DNA from: JADGNZ01 sp035995985
Lineage (GTDB): Bacteria; Acidobacteriota; Thermoanaerobaculia; Gp7-AA8
NCBI GenBank assembly: GCA_035995985.1
Contig: DASYJY010000106.1
Span: forward strand, 1-55,111
Reading direction: 5' to 3'
DNA: 55,111 nucleotides
The position numbers and the translations under genes are program-made. Positions 25,085-34,955 of this stretch are shown here, one piece after another; positions within the stretch are counted from its first letter, which is position 1; each line of letters starts with the position of its first letter. Below the pieces are notes generated by a model that was not told the DNA's origin, searched no databases, and worked only from the letters and a program-made list of their open reading frames with translations.

Positions 25085-25140
25085 TCTTGCCGCCGCCGTT
25101 CCATCCAACGCGTACAGCTCACGAAAAAAAGGGAATCCCA

Positions 25141-26487
25141 ATGAAGCCAATGTATCTCCGCCTGCTGACTGTCATCGGGCTTGCGCAGTTTCTTCTTCTC
25201 GTCCCCACGCCAGCCTCCGCGCAGATTTCCCTCGGCACGGCGCAGAACTTCGGCGTCCTGGCCGGATCGACGGTGACCAACACCGGCGCCACGACGGTGA
25301 ACGGGAATGTCGGCGTCAGTCCCGGCAGCGCCGTCACGGGATTTCCTCCCGGCGTCATCGTCGGAGGCGCGATCCACAGCAATGACGCCGTGGCCATGCA
25401 GGCGCAGAGCGATCTCACCACCGCGTACAACAACATCGCCACGACGCCGTGCAACGTCGATCTCACCGGCCAGAATCTGGGAGGCCTGACGCTGACGCCG
25501 GGCGTCTATTGCTTCTCTTCATCCGCACAGCTCACCGGCGCGCTGACTCTCAACGCACTCGGCAACGCAAACGCGCTTTTCCTGTTCAAGATCGGTAGTA
25601 CCTTGACGACCGCCAGCGCCTCGTCGGTCACGGTCATCAACAACGGCGGCAGCAGTTGCAACAAGGTCTTCTGGCAGGTCGGAAGCTCGGCGACGCTCGG
25701 GACAGGCACGTCGTTCACCGGAGACATCCTGGCCCATGACAGCATTACATTCACCACAGGGGCGAACTCGAACGGCAGAGCGCTGGCGCGCGACGCCGCC
25801 GTCACGCTCGACGGAAACAACGTCAATACCTGTGGTGTGTCGGTCTGTCCGATCATCACTGTCAATCCCGCGACCCTGCCGAATGGTGCGGTCGGCACGG
25901 CCTACAACCAGACCGTCACTGCGTCAGGCGGAACCGCTCCTTATGTTTTCTCACTCTCCAGCGGCACGCTTCCCACTGGCCTCATCCTCAACGGCGCCTC
26001 GGGTGCGATCACCGGCACGCCGACTACCGCCGGAACGTTTACGTTCACCATCTCCGCGAGAGACGTGAACGGCTGTTCCGGAAGCCGCCTGTACGAAATC
26101 ACCATCGCCGGTTCGGGCTGTCCGGTCATCACCTTGAGTCCAACGACCCTCCCGCCCGGCACAACGCTGTTCCCGTACGCGCAGCAGATTACCGCCTCGG
26201 GCGGTGCACCTCCCTATACGTTCGCGATCGCCGCCGGCGCGCTTCCGCCGGGCCTTTTCCTCAGTGCGTCAGGATTCATCAGCGGTGCGCCGCAGCAACC
26301 GGGCATCTTCAACGTCACCATCCGGGCCACGGACTTGAACGGCTGTCAGGGAAGCCGCAACTATTCTCTGGTGGTCCTTCCGCCGTCAGCGATTGACGGG
26401 CCTACGCTGAGTTTCGGCGGGATGATGATCCTCACGGTTCTTCTCGCTGCTGCCGGATTGTTCGTGATGAAGAGGATGTCGCTCTGA
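25141..26487 (+). CDS. DUF3494 (ice-binding-like fold) exported protein with IPTL-CTERM-type tail
   Basis: A 448-aa exported protein: signal peptide to about Ala27-Gln, a DUF3494 beta-solenoid domain (about 30-225; the fold of ice-binding proteins), two putative-Ig (He_PIG-like) repeats (about 230-320 and 325-415, each with paired Cys), and a C-terminal sorting signal. The tail has Gly-Pro-Thr-Leu-Ser-Phe-Gly-Gly, then a hydrophobic helix and Lys-Arg near the end, the IPTL-CTERM arrangement with Gly for Ile and Gly-Gly for the usual Trp-Gly. DUF3494 proteins bind ice in some species, but many are adhesins or of unknown role. Start ATG 25141 follows AAAGGGA. Exosortase H is encoded immediately downstream and is the likely processing enzyme. 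Confidence 0.9.
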   Translation: MKPMYLRLLTVIGLAQFLLLVPTPASAQISLGTAQNFGVLAGSTVTNTGATTVNGNVGVSPGSAVTGFPPGVIVGGAIHSNDAVAMQAQSDLTTAYNNIATTPCNVDLTGQNLGGLTLTPGVYCFSSSAQLTGALTLNALGNANALFLFKIGSTLTTASASSVTVINNGGSSCNKVFWQVGSSATLGTGTSFTGDILAHDSITFTTGANSNGRALARDAAVTLDGNNVNTCGVSVCPIITVNPATLPNGAVGTAYNQTVTASGGTAPYVFSLSSGTLPTGLILNGASGAITGTPTTAGTFTFTISARDVNGCSGSRLYEITIAGSGCPVITLSPTTLPPGTTLFPYAQQITASGGAPPYTFAIAAGALPPGLFLSASGFISGAPQQPGIFNVTIRATDLNGCQGSRNYSLVVLPPSAIDGPTLSFGGMMILTVLLAAAGLFVMKRMSL

Positions 26488-26490
26488 TAC

Positions 26491-27021
26491 GTGACTGCTC
26501 ATAAGACAATAGCAAGGCCACTGAAGTCTCGTATTCTCTTTGTGGCGAAGTTCTGCGGCGTCATGCTCGGCCTTTATGCCGTTCTTGCGCTTAACCAGGT
26601 CAATGACCGCGTCGTCGTGCCGTTCACGGAAGTGATTACGCACGGCGCCGCGGTCTTCCTGAGTATTTTCGAGAGCGGAGTGGCCGCGGACGGGACGGTC
26701 ATGAGAGCGTCGCGGTTCGCGCTCGATGTCCGCAACGGCTGCAATGGCATCGAGGCGGTCATTCTGCTGGCGGCGGCGATTTTCGCGTTTCCGGCGACAC
26801 TGCGCTCCCGGCTGATCGGCGTAGTCGGCGCAAGTATCGCGATCGAGCTGTTGAATCTCGTCCGTCTGAGCTCTCTGTTCTGGTTGGGGGAGCACAATCG
26901 CCGCATCTTTGATTTCGTCCATGTAGCCGTTTGGCAGACGCTGATCATTCTGGCGGCGATCTCGATCTTCGTTCTATGGAGCTGGAAGTTTGCCGAAAAA
27001 CCTCTGGTCGCTTCTCGCTAA
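26491..27021 (+). CDS. xrtH: Exosortase H (IPTL-CTERM-specific)
   Basis: A 176-aa multi-pass membrane cysteine protease/transpeptidase that recognises IPTL-CTERM tails of exported proteins. The exosortase active-site triad is visible: Cys84 in Arg-Asn-Gly-Cys-Asn-Gly-Ile-Glu, Arg125 in Asn-Leu-Val-Arg-Leu, and His144 in Phe-Asp-Phe-Val-His. About four to five hydrophobic helices surround it. The length is short, as in the XrtH group. GTG start, three bases after the stop of the DUF3494 protein, implying coupled expression of substrate and enzyme. The 3' end overlaps the partner gene by 32 bp. Confidence 0.92.
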   Translation: MTAHKTIARPLKSRILFVAKFCGVMLGLYAVLALNQVNDRVVVPFTEVITHGAAVFLSIFESGVAADGTVMRASRFALDVRNGCNGIEAVILLAAAIFAFPATLRSRLIGVVGASIAIELLNLVRLSSLFWLGEHNRRIFDFVHVAVWQTLIILAAISIFVLWSWKFAEKPLVASR

Positions 27022-27547
27022 AGGCGCGGCCGGATTTCTGGCCGGCGTCGCGTTGTGGTGGGCCTTGTCGGCGCCCTATGCGCGCCTGCTGGCGTCCGTA
27101 AGCGAATCGCTGATGCGTCTGACCGAGCGTCCGCCGGTGACCCGACTCTCCGCCGACGGAGCGGAGCTGGTGATTGACCGCGACGATTTTCCGCGCGCGT
27201 CGCCGCGGCCCGGCCTGCTGCTCATGGATCTCACCGCAAACATCATTGTGCTTACGACGCTTTTCGCGGCTGCCCGGCGTCCATTGAGCGATCGCAATGT
27301 ATGGCGTTTAGCGCTGGCAGCAATCAGTCTCGTCGCCGTCCACGTCACTGCGGTTGTGTTCAATGTTCAGGCGATTTATGCATTGAGACTGGGCGCGTGG
27401 AGCGAGCGCAATTACGGGCCTGTAGCGCGCAATTTCTGGGGAGCGGGAGCGCACTTTTACAGCGTCGTGGGCGTCTTCGGGGCCGCGTTTGCGCTGTGGT
27501 GGTTGTTTCGTCCTTTGCCCGCCGAGAATACGGCGAGAACGAAGTAA
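26990..27547 (+). CDS. Exosortase H-associated membrane protein
   Basis: A 185-aa protein with an N-terminal membrane helix (about 8-27), a soluble ~55-residue extracytoplasmic segment with Gly-Ala-Glu-Leu-Val-Ile-Asp-Arg, and further membrane helices at about 75-95, 105-130 and 155-175. Such a protein regularly follows xrtH in genomes that have it; the role is unknown but presumably assists sorting. The start is TTG 26990, inside the xrtH 3' end with GGAG nearby; no ATG or GTG fits this frame near the beginning. The gene is the third and last of the sorting cassette. Confidence 0.82.
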   Translation: MPKNLWSLLAKGAAGFLAGVALWWALSAPYARLLASVSESLMRLTERPPVTRLSADGAELVIDRDDFPRASPRPGLLLMDLTANIIVLTTLFAAARRPLSDRNVWRLALAAISLVAVHVTAVVFNVQAIYALRLGAWSERNYGPVARNFWGAGAHFYSVVGVFGAAFALWWLFRPLPAENTARTK

Positions 27548-27606
27548 CGTTCACAGAGAAGCCGCGGATCGCACTCTCGCTGGGAAACTTCCCCGCCATT
27601 CAGTCC

Positions 27607-27624
27607 TTCTGAACTAAGTCAGAA
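27607..27624. terminator. Short hairpin after the exosortase cassette
   Basis: TTCTGA and TCAGAA pair around a 6-base loop, with AGTCC/GGACT able to extend the stem on the outside after small bulges. It lies 60 bases after the last gene of the cassette. Weak T content, so function is uncertain. Confidence 0.3.
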
Positions 27625-27674
27625 CCTCTGGACTCACTTCTCTTAGCGTTCTCCTTCACAGCAGGCGGGATTTC

Positions 27675-27935
27675 ATGAGCAGACAAGCCGTTCGAACGAC
27701 CGCGGGAAAAGTGTTGCGAAGCGACGATCTGATCGCCGATGAGAAGGAAGTCGCTGCCGGATTTCTGAAAGCGAATCCCACCTTCGGAAATCCGCATGTG
27801 GTCCGCTGCGACTGGTGCCGCGAAACGCGCACGCTGTTCCGCGACGAGAACGAAGGTCCATTCAAGCTGACCTCCCACGGCTGGTTGTGCGAGCCGTGCA
27901 ACGTGCGGGCGTCGAGTCAGGAAGTGAAGTTCTGA
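27675..27935 (+). CDS. Small zinc-ribbon-like protein
   Basis: An 86-aa soluble protein. The C-terminal half holds two Cys-x2-Cys pairs: Cys-Asp-Trp-Cys near residues 45-48 and Cys-Glu-Pro-Cys near 72-75, the usual spacing for a structural zinc ribbon. The first ~40 residues are charged and helix-like. I do not know the family; a nucleic-acid- or protein-binding role would be typical for such ribbons. ATG 27675 is the only sensible start. The gene ends 5 bp before the stop of the opposite-strand kinase operon. Confidence 0.65.
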   Translation: MSRQAVRTTAGKVLRSDDLIADEKEVAAGFLKANPTFGNPHVVRCDWCRETRTLFRDENEGPFKLTSHGWLCEPCNVRASSQEVKF

Positions 27936-27940
27936 CGGGG

Positions 27941-29299
27941 CTAGTAACTCCGCGGCAGGATCACGCGAATCGTCGTGCCCTGGCCCGGTTTCGTGGCTAG
28001 CTCGAGTCCCGCATCGAGAAGCTCGCAGAGCCGCTTCACGATCGACAACCCCACGCCTTCGCCCGGCTGCTGGCTTTGCGGGAGGGCTTCCGATGCTGAC
28101 GGAAGCGTTGCGGCGGCGGGCATGTCGCGGCGGCGATCGGTGCTTGCCTCGCGCGCCTCGTCCGCTGCTTCCGTGGCGCTATGGAGCTCCTGGGCGAGCG
28201 GCGCGGCCCGGTTCTCGTCGATGCCCGGTCCGGTGTCCTGCACCGAGAATGTCCAGCGGTCGGTGTCGCGGCCGAGGTCGAGTCCCCACGTGACCGTCAC
28301 GCCGCCGCGTTGTGTGTACTTCACGGCGTTGAGCAGGAGGTTCTGGACGATGCGCAGAACTTTCGTCCGATCGCCTTGCACCGGCATCGACTGGGGGCCG
28401 TCCATCTTCAGATACAGGCCGCGCTGCGTGGCGGTGGATTCGGATGCGAGGCAGAAGTCGCGCAACAGCGCCGCGGCGTCGAACGTGGTGAGCTCGCGCT
28501 GTTCGTGGCCCGCTTCGAGGCGGGCAAGGCTGAGGAGGTCGTTCAGCATCTCGTGAAGTGAGGAGACGCTTTTGCTGAGCATGTCCGCCACTTCGCCGCG
28601 AAGCTCAGGCTGCGTCGGATCGCTGTCGTGGAGTAGCGTAGCCGCCCCTTTGACGACCGTGACGCTTCCGCGCAGGTCGTGCGCGGCGGTACGCCAGGCC
28701 TCAGCGCGCGACTGCTCGATCGCCTGCAACGCGGACAGCGCCTTCTCCAGATCGTTCACGTGTCCGGCCGACTCCGCCTGCTGCAGCCGCCAGTACTGCG
28801 TCGCGCTCTGCGTGACTCCGCTCGCGCACAACTGCGACCACGCCCGGCGCGCCGTCGGCATCACGGTTGGATCGAGCGACGGATGTTCCGCCGCGTAGCG
28901 TTCCAGCTCATCGACGACACACACCTGCAGGTAGCCCCACTCGGCGATCAACTCACGAAGCGGATATCCCTGCTGCCACCGCTGCAGGCCGTGCTCGCAA
29001 ACGCGCTCCGCCTGGAGCTTGACAGCCTCGGAATCCTGCTCGTTCGGCCAGGCGCGAAGCGTGCTGGCCAGACAATCGAGAACGGCGGGGATGTGATCGT
29101 TGAACTGCGCGCGCGAAAGCGATGAGGCAACGCTGCCGCCCGGTCCGGCGTCGCCGGCGGCGCGCCACGCATCGAGAATGGCCTCGCGCCGTTCCAGCAG
29201 TTCGCTGGCAAGATCGTTCAACTGCGAGGCTGCGTCGTTTGTCTCGATCACGAGATGAAGATCGCCGGTTTGATGTGTAGTCCGTTCGTTGGAGGACAT
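27941..29299 (-). CDS. Sensor histidine kinase with RsbRD-like N-terminal domain
   Basis: A 452-aa cytoplasmic kinase. The N-terminal ~180 residues are helical and resemble RsbRD-type sensor domains (Glu-Arg-Arg-Glu-Ala-Ile-Leu-Asp-Ala-Trp near 36-45). The dimerisation domain has Ala-His-Asp-Leu-Arg-Gly-Ser (His near 212), and the HATPase_c domain has Asn-Leu-Leu-Leu-Asn-Ala-Val-Lys and Asp-Thr-Gly-Pro-Gly-Ile. Between the G1 and G2 boxes there is an unusual ~45-residue Ala/Ser/Gln-rich insertion in the ATP lid, ending just before Gly-Glu-Gly-Val-Gly-Leu-Ser. AAAGGA precedes the ATG. It is the last gene of the five-gene phosphorelay operon, 17 bp after the upstream receiver. Confidence 0.88.
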   Translation of the reverse strand: MSSNERTTHQTGDLHLVIETNDAASQLNDLASELLERREAILDAWRAAGDAGPGGSVASSLSRAQFNDHIPAVLDCLASTLRAWPNEQDSEAVKLQAERVCEHGLQRWQQGYPLRELIAEWGYLQVCVVDELERYAAEHPSLDPTVMPTARRAWSQLCASGVTQSATQYWRLQQAESAGHVNDLEKALSALQAIEQSRAEAWRTAAHDLRGSVTVVKGAATLLHDSDPTQPELRGEVADMLSKSVSSLHEMLNDLLSLARLEAGHEQRELTTFDAAALLRDFCLASESTATQRGLYLKMDGPQSMPVQGDRTKVLRIVQNLLLNAVKYTQRGGVTVTWGLDLGRDTDRWTFSVQDTGPGIDENRAAPLAQELHSATEAADEAREASTDRRRDMPAAATLPSASEALPQSQQPGEGVGLSIVKRLCELLDAGLELATKPGQGTTIRVILPRSY

Positions 29300-29316
29300 C
29301 GATTTCCTTTCGTGAT

Positions 29317-29681
29317 TTACGGCGCGTCAATGCAGGCGCGGACGGTGGCGACGATGTCGTTGATCGCCGCTGGTTTGTGCAGCGCAGCGAATACCTTGGC
29401 GCCGGCCGCTTTGGCCACGACGTCGTGCGGCGCGGCGGACATGACCACCACGAAGCGCGACTTCGGCGTTCGGACGCCGAGTTGCTCCAGGACTTCGAAA
29501 CCGGTCATCACGGGCATCATCAGGTCGAGCACGATGACGTCGTACTCCGTCCCGCTCGCTTTCGTGATCGCTTCGCGGCCATTCGTCGCCGTATCGACTT
29601 CATAGCTTGCCCGCCGCAGAATCGTAGCCAGTAAACGGCGGATTGACGGGTCATCCTCGGTGACCAGAATGCGTTTCGCGC

Positions 29682-29685
<4 letters not shown>
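29317..29685 (-). CDS. Single-domain response regulator (receiver only)
   Basis: A 122-aa CheY-like receiver: acidic pocket Asp11-Asp12, phospho-acceptor Asp54 in Val-Leu-Asp-Leu-Met-Met-Pro, switch residue Ser83 in Val-Met-Ser-Ala, and Lys in His-Lys-Pro near 104. There is no output domain, so it transfers phosphate or acts by protein binding. The ATG (29685) overlaps the stop of the upstream hybrid kinase as ATGA; an earlier in-frame start at 29784 lies inside that gene and is not favoured. Confidence 0.9.
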
Positions 29686-31108
<1,423 letters not shown>

Positions 31109-31112
<4 letters not shown>

Positions 31113-31492
31113 GATACCGGCTCCAGCTTGGAGGTCAGCAACGCTTCCATCTTCGCGAGAAGACGCGGCAGTTCGATCGGCTTCGTGTCGTAGTCGTTGC
31201 ATCCCGCTTCAAGCGCTTTGTCGCGGTCGTTGGCCATCGCGTGTGCGGTCAGGGCGATCACCGGAATCTGCTTGAGGCGATCATCGGCTTTCAGACGGCG
31301 CGTCGCTTCCCAGCCGTCGACGACCGGGAGGCTCATGTCCATCAGAATGAGGTCGGGCGTGTTCTTGCGCGCGACCTCGAGTCCCATTTCGCCATCGACG
31401 GCCAGCAAGACGTCGTAGCCCTTTCGCATCAGCCGCCGCGACAGCATGTCCCGGTTCATCTCGTTGTCTTCGACGATCAGGATGGTGGTCAT
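31109..31492 (-). CDS. DivK-like single-domain response regulator
   Basis: A 127-aa receiver: Glu8-Asp9 pocket, phospho-acceptor Asp52 in Leu-Met-Asp-Met-Ser-Leu-Pro, Thr82 in Leu-Thr-Ala-His-Ala-Met, and Lys104 in Asp-Thr-Lys-Pro-Ile. The Leu-Thr-Ala-His-Ala-Met segment is typical of DivK/Cph2-type phosphorelay receivers. No output domain. It overlaps both neighbours by 4 bp (ATGA with the upstream hybrid kinase, TTGA with the downstream one). Confidence 0.92.
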
Positions 31493-33930
31493 GGCGTCGA
31501 CCCTTCGAGCACCGGCGCGTGTACGTGTTGCCGCGCAACGCGCGGTGCCTTGCTGTCGGCGAGAAGGTCGCGCACCTGTTCCAGCAGCGTGTCGCGCGAT
31601 TCACCGTCCTTCCGCAGAATCTTTTCGACGTTGCCGTTCAGGCGGCGGCGATCCTCATTGCTAAGGTCAGCCGAGGTGACCACCACGATCGGGATCGATC
31701 GCCATTCGGCATGCCTGCGCACTTCGGCGGCGAACGCAAATCCGTCCATCTCCGGCATCATCAGGTCGAGACAAATGAGCCGCGGACGTTCGCGTTTCAT
31801 GCTCTCCAGCGCTTCGATTCCATTGGCAGCTTCGGAGACGACCCATCCTTCTTTTTCGAGGATGGCCCGCAACAGCGAGCGGCTGGAAAATTCATCGTCG
31901 ATGACCAGCACGGGACAGGGCGGGTGCATGCAGGTGTACTTTTTCAGGATCTGGGAAAGGCGCCGGCGATTGACCGGCTTGGTGATGTACTCCGAAGCGC
32001 CGAGCGTGAAGCCGCGCTCCGGATCATCGACCATGGTCAGCATGATCACAGGGATCTCGCTGAGCAGGGTGTCGGCTTTCAGCTCGGTCAACACGCTCCA
32101 GCCGTCGACGTCCGGCATCATCACGTCGAGCGTGATTGCGGCCGGCAGCAACTGCCGCGCGAGGCGTAATCCCTGCGCGCCGCCGCTGGCCGCGCAGACG
32201 GTAAACCCTTCCTTGCGGAGATAGCGCTGCATCAGATCGCGCTGCATCGGATCGTCGTCGATGACCAGCACGCATGTGCGCGGCGCGGGGATCGCTTCGC
32301 CTTCATTGGCAACGATGTCGGGAACCGCCGGTGCCACGCGGCGATCCTCGATCAACGCCTCCGGCTCCGCGACGACTGGTTCGGTCACCGTCGCCGGGAG
32401 TTTGATGGTGAAGACGCTTCCCTGGCCGGGAACGCTGTGCACGGTGACGTCGCCGCTCATCATCTGGCAGAAGCGCCGCGTGAGCGCGAGCCCGAGTCCC
32501 GTGCCGCCGAACTTGCGCGTCGTCGATGCATCGGCCTGCGTGAACGATTGAAAGAGCCGCACGATCTGCTCGGAGCTCAGCCCGATGCCCGTATCCGAAA
32601 CGCGGAAGACGATCCAGTCGCTGCCGTCCATGATCTGGCGCTCTGCCTCGATCTTGATCTTGCCGTCATGCGTGAACTTGGCCGCGTTCGAGACGAGGTT
32701 GAAGAGGCCTTGCCGCACTTTGCTGAGATCGGCGCGCATGATGCCGACGTCCGGCGCGCAGACGATCTGGAGTTTGTTGCCGTTTTTCGCAACCTGCATC
32801 TCGATCGTCGTCGCCACCTCGGCGATGAGCGTCGAGATCGAGAAGGCCTCCAGATGAAGCTCCATCTTGCCGGCTTCGATCTTCGAGAGGTCGAGGATGT
32901 CGTTGATGAGTCCCAGCAGATGCTTTCCGGCCGTGGAGATTTTCTGGAGGTCGGCGCTGAAATCCTGAAGATCGCGCTCGACCGCTTCCTCCTGCAGCAT
33001 TTCGGAAAATCCGAGGATGGCGTTGAGCGGCGTACGCAACTCGTGGCTCATGTTGGCGAGGAAGAGGCTCTTGGTCCGGTTCGCCGTCTCCGCCGCTTCC
33101 TTCGCCGTTGCCACTTCGCCTTCGGCGCGGCGGCGTTCGGTGACGTCTTCCATCGCCAGCACGAGCAGTTCCGCGTGACTGCCCTGCCGCAGTTTTCGTG
33201 CATTGAGCAACATGACCCGGCGGCCGATGACGGGGAAGTCGTGCTCGAGCTCGAAGTCGTTGAAGACGGAACTGGTGGGGACGATGTCCTCGAGCAGCGT
33301 ACGCAGATCGGGGATGTCCCACTGGCCGTTACCGAGCTCGTAGATGAGCTGGTTCTCCGTCTCTTCGGCTGAGACGTGAAAGGTCTGGTAGAAGGCGCCG
33401 TTCGCGGAGTGAACGCGAAGGCTGCTGTCGAGAATCAGGAGCGGCTCGCGGACCGTGTCGACGACGTCCTGCGCATACGCCTCGATCTGTTCGAGCAGAT
33501 GCTGCGCGCGCCGCTTTTCGGTGACGTCTTCCATCGCCAGTAGCACGAGCTCGTCGTGCAGCTTTCGCGCGTTGAGCAGCATGACGCGGCGTCCGATGTG
33601 CGGGAAGTCGTGCTCGAGCTCGTAGTCGTTGAAGACCGTGCTCTCGGGAACGATGTCTTCGAGCAGCGTGCGCAGAGCGGCGACGCCCCACTGGCCGTTG
33701 CCGAGCTCGTAGATCTGACGGCTTTCGGTCTCCGCCGCCGTGACATGGAAGGTCTGGTAGAAGGCGCTGTTCGCCGACCGCACGCGCAAGGCGGCGTCGA
33801 GGACGAGCAGCGGCTCACGCACGGTGTCGAAGACGTCCTGCGCGAAATTCTGAATGTCGGCGACGAGCGGCTGCACCGCCGTGCGCGGCTTGTCGTCGTG
33901 GAGTGCTGGCTCGAAAACCGTTCCGTTCAT
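31489..33930 (-). CDS. Hybrid sensor histidine kinase: two PAS, kinase core, two receivers
   Basis: An 813-aa cytoplasmic protein. Two very similar PAS domains (about 25-140 and 148-270), a short coiled coil, HisKA with His in Asn-Met-Ser-His-Glu-Leu-Arg-Thr-Pro-Leu, HATPase_c (Asn-Leu-Val-Ser-Asn-Ala-Ala-Lys; Asp-Thr-Gly-Ile-Gly-Leu; Gly-Thr-Gly-Leu-Gly-Leu-Ala), then two receivers, the first with Thr-Leu-Asp-Val-Met-Met-Pro and the second with Cys-Leu-Asp-Leu-Met-Met-Pro. The ATG 33930 has a perfect AGGAGG six bases upstream, so earlier in-frame starts are rejected. It heads the five-gene phosphorelay operon. The PAS pair is an internal duplication with a 369-bp offset. Confidence 0.92.
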   Translation of the reverse strand: MNGTVFEPALHDDKPRTAVQPLVADIQNFAQDVFDTVREPLLVLDAALRVRSANSAFYQTFHVTAAETESRQIYELGNGQWGVAALRTLLEDIVPESTVFNDYELEHDFPHIGRRVMLLNARKLHDELVLLAMEDVTEKRRAQHLLEQIEAYAQDVVDTVREPLLILDSSLRVHSANGAFYQTFHVSAEETENQLIYELGNGQWDIPDLRTLLEDIVPTSSVFNDFELEHDFPVIGRRVMLLNARKLRQGSHAELLVLAMEDVTERRRAEGEVATAKEAAETANRTKSLFLANMSHELRTPLNAILGFSEMLQEEAVERDLQDFSADLQKISTAGKHLLGLINDILDLSKIEAGKMELHLEAFSISTLIAEVATTIEMQVAKNGNKLQIVCAPDVGIMRADLSKVRQGLFNLVSNAAKFTHDGKIKIEAERQIMDGSDWIVFRVSDTGIGLSSEQIVRLFQSFTQADASTTRKFGGTGLGLALTRRFCQMMSGDVTVHSVPGQGSVFTIKLPATVTEPVVAEPEALIEDRRVAPAVPDIVANEGEAIPAPRTCVLVIDDDPMQRDLMQRYLRKEGFTVCAASGGAQGLRLARQLLPAAITLDVMMPDVDGWSVLTELKADTLLSEIPVIMLTMVDDPERGFTLGASEYITKPVNRRRLSQILKKYTCMHPPCPVLVIDDEFSSRSLLRAILEKEGWVVSEAANGIEALESMKRERPRLICLDLMMPEMDGFAFAAEVRRHAEWRSIPIVVVTSADLSNEDRRRLNGNVEKILRKDGESRDTLLEQVRDLLADSKAPRVARQHVHAPVLEGSTP

Positions 33931-34108
33931 GAATCGCCTCCTGGTTGTTTCAACCGGACGCGATCGCAAGGCGCGGGCAGTCGGATGGGGAGAAATGACT
34001 AAGGCTGCGGGTTGGTGGGATGGACTTGACGTCTTCGGTAACGGCCTTACCGGTGCTGGTATTGCTCAGGAGATGCGGTTCTGATGCCGTGCCGAGGTAT
34101 GGACAGAT

Positions 34109-34139
34109 GGTAATGGCGGCGATTGCCGCCGCCATTACC
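34109..34139. terminator. 12-bp stem hairpin after the small exported-protein gene
   Basis: GGTAATGGCGGC (34109-34120) pairs perfectly with 34128-34139 around a 7-base loop. It is 8 bases beyond the stop of the 69-aa gene (minus strand) and ahead of the kinase operon, so it probably separates the two transcripts. No T-run follows. Confidence 0.5.
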
Positions 34140-34146
34140 GATTAAA

Positions 34147-34356
34147 TCAGCCTTCGGGATCGATGCGCGGACCGGCGTCGGGGGTGACGCCGGTAGCGGT
34201 TGCGTGCGTGCGTCCGTCGGGATCGAGGCCTCCGCCCTGATCCGCGGTAACACTCGATCCGTGGCCGCCGTGCGGACAGATTCCCGGACCTTCGAGCGCG
34301 ATCACGTGGTACCCGTAGAGAAAGCTGATGAACAACGCAAAACGGATGGCGTACAT
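34147..34356 (-). CDS. Tiny membrane-anchored or secreted peptide (69 aa)
   Basis: The ATG is preceded by AAGGAGG at ideal spacing, the best ribosome-binding site in this part of the window, which argues for a real gene. The product has a hydrophobic N-terminal helix (about 3-20, one Arg before it) and then a Gly/Asp/His/Pro-rich ~45-residue tail with a single Cys, Asp-Pro-Asp-Gly and Asp-Pro-Glu-Gly. It could be a secreted peptide with a signal sequence or an anchored one. No family recognised. A clear hairpin follows the stop. Confidence 0.6.
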   Translation of the reverse strand: MYAIRFALFISFLYGYHVIALEGPGICPHGGHGSSVTADQGGGLDPDGRTHATATGVTPDAGPRIDPEG

Positions 34357-34465
34357 GATGTTTCCTCCTTGCGGAGATTCATACGTCCGCACCGCCTCCA
34401 ACGCGCGCGCCGTTACTCGTTGCTGACCCGAACGGCACGCGCAGGTAGCGTCCCGTTGTTCGTTC

Positions 34466-34936
34466 CTAGTTGGATGTCAGGATTTTGCGAACCAGCACGA
34501 GTTGCCCGAGGTGATAGGTGTTGTGGTCGGCGGCAAGGAGAATCTGCGCGAGCCACGTCGCTTTTCCGTGCGGAATCTTCGCGAAGAGATCGATCGATTC
34601 GTCGTTGACGATCGCCGCGAACGCATCGCGGTCCGCACGAAACTTCGCCACGCTTTCATCCCACGCTGCGTCGCTCGGCGGCTCCGGCGATGCCGGCCAG
34701 TAGCCCTTCGGGAACTCGGCCGCAACGTAGTCTGCGTCGCCGCGCGAGTAACGGAGGATGTCCGACTGCGCGATCCGCATGTGCTCCAGCAACTCCCACG
34801 ACGAATGGTCGCCGCCGGCGGGACGCTTCCCCCGTATCTCCGCCGGCATGTTCTCGACCTCGGAATCGAAGTCCTGATGCGCATCACCGCTGTTGAGGAG
34901 GTTGAGGATGTGTTCGCGAAAGGCTGTGTCGTTCAT
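34466..34936 (-). CDS. DinB-family protein
   Basis: A 156-aa four-helix-bundle protein of the DinB/YfiT-like superfamily. The metal-binding histidines expected in the family appear as Leu-Leu-Glu-His-Met-Arg near residue 50 and Asp-His-Asn-Thr-Tyr-His-Leu-Gly-Gln near 136-144. Members are damage-inducible or thiol-dependent enzymes (for example bacillithiol or mycothiol transferases), but the activity of this one cannot be told. The start is placed at ATG 34936, since the longer frame overlaps recQ. It lies 19 bp downstream of recQ on the same strand, a plausible shared DNA-damage setting. Confidence 0.85.
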   Translation of the reverse strand: MNDTAFREHILNLLNSGDAHQDFDSEVENMPAEIRGKRPAGGDHSSWELLEHMRIAQSDILRYSRGDADYVAAEFPKGYWPASPEPPSDAAWDESVAKFRADRDAFAAIVNDESIDLFAKIPHGKATWLAQILLAADHNTYHLGQLVLVRKILTSN

Positions 34937-34955
34937 CGGCGAAGAATAAAGCCTT

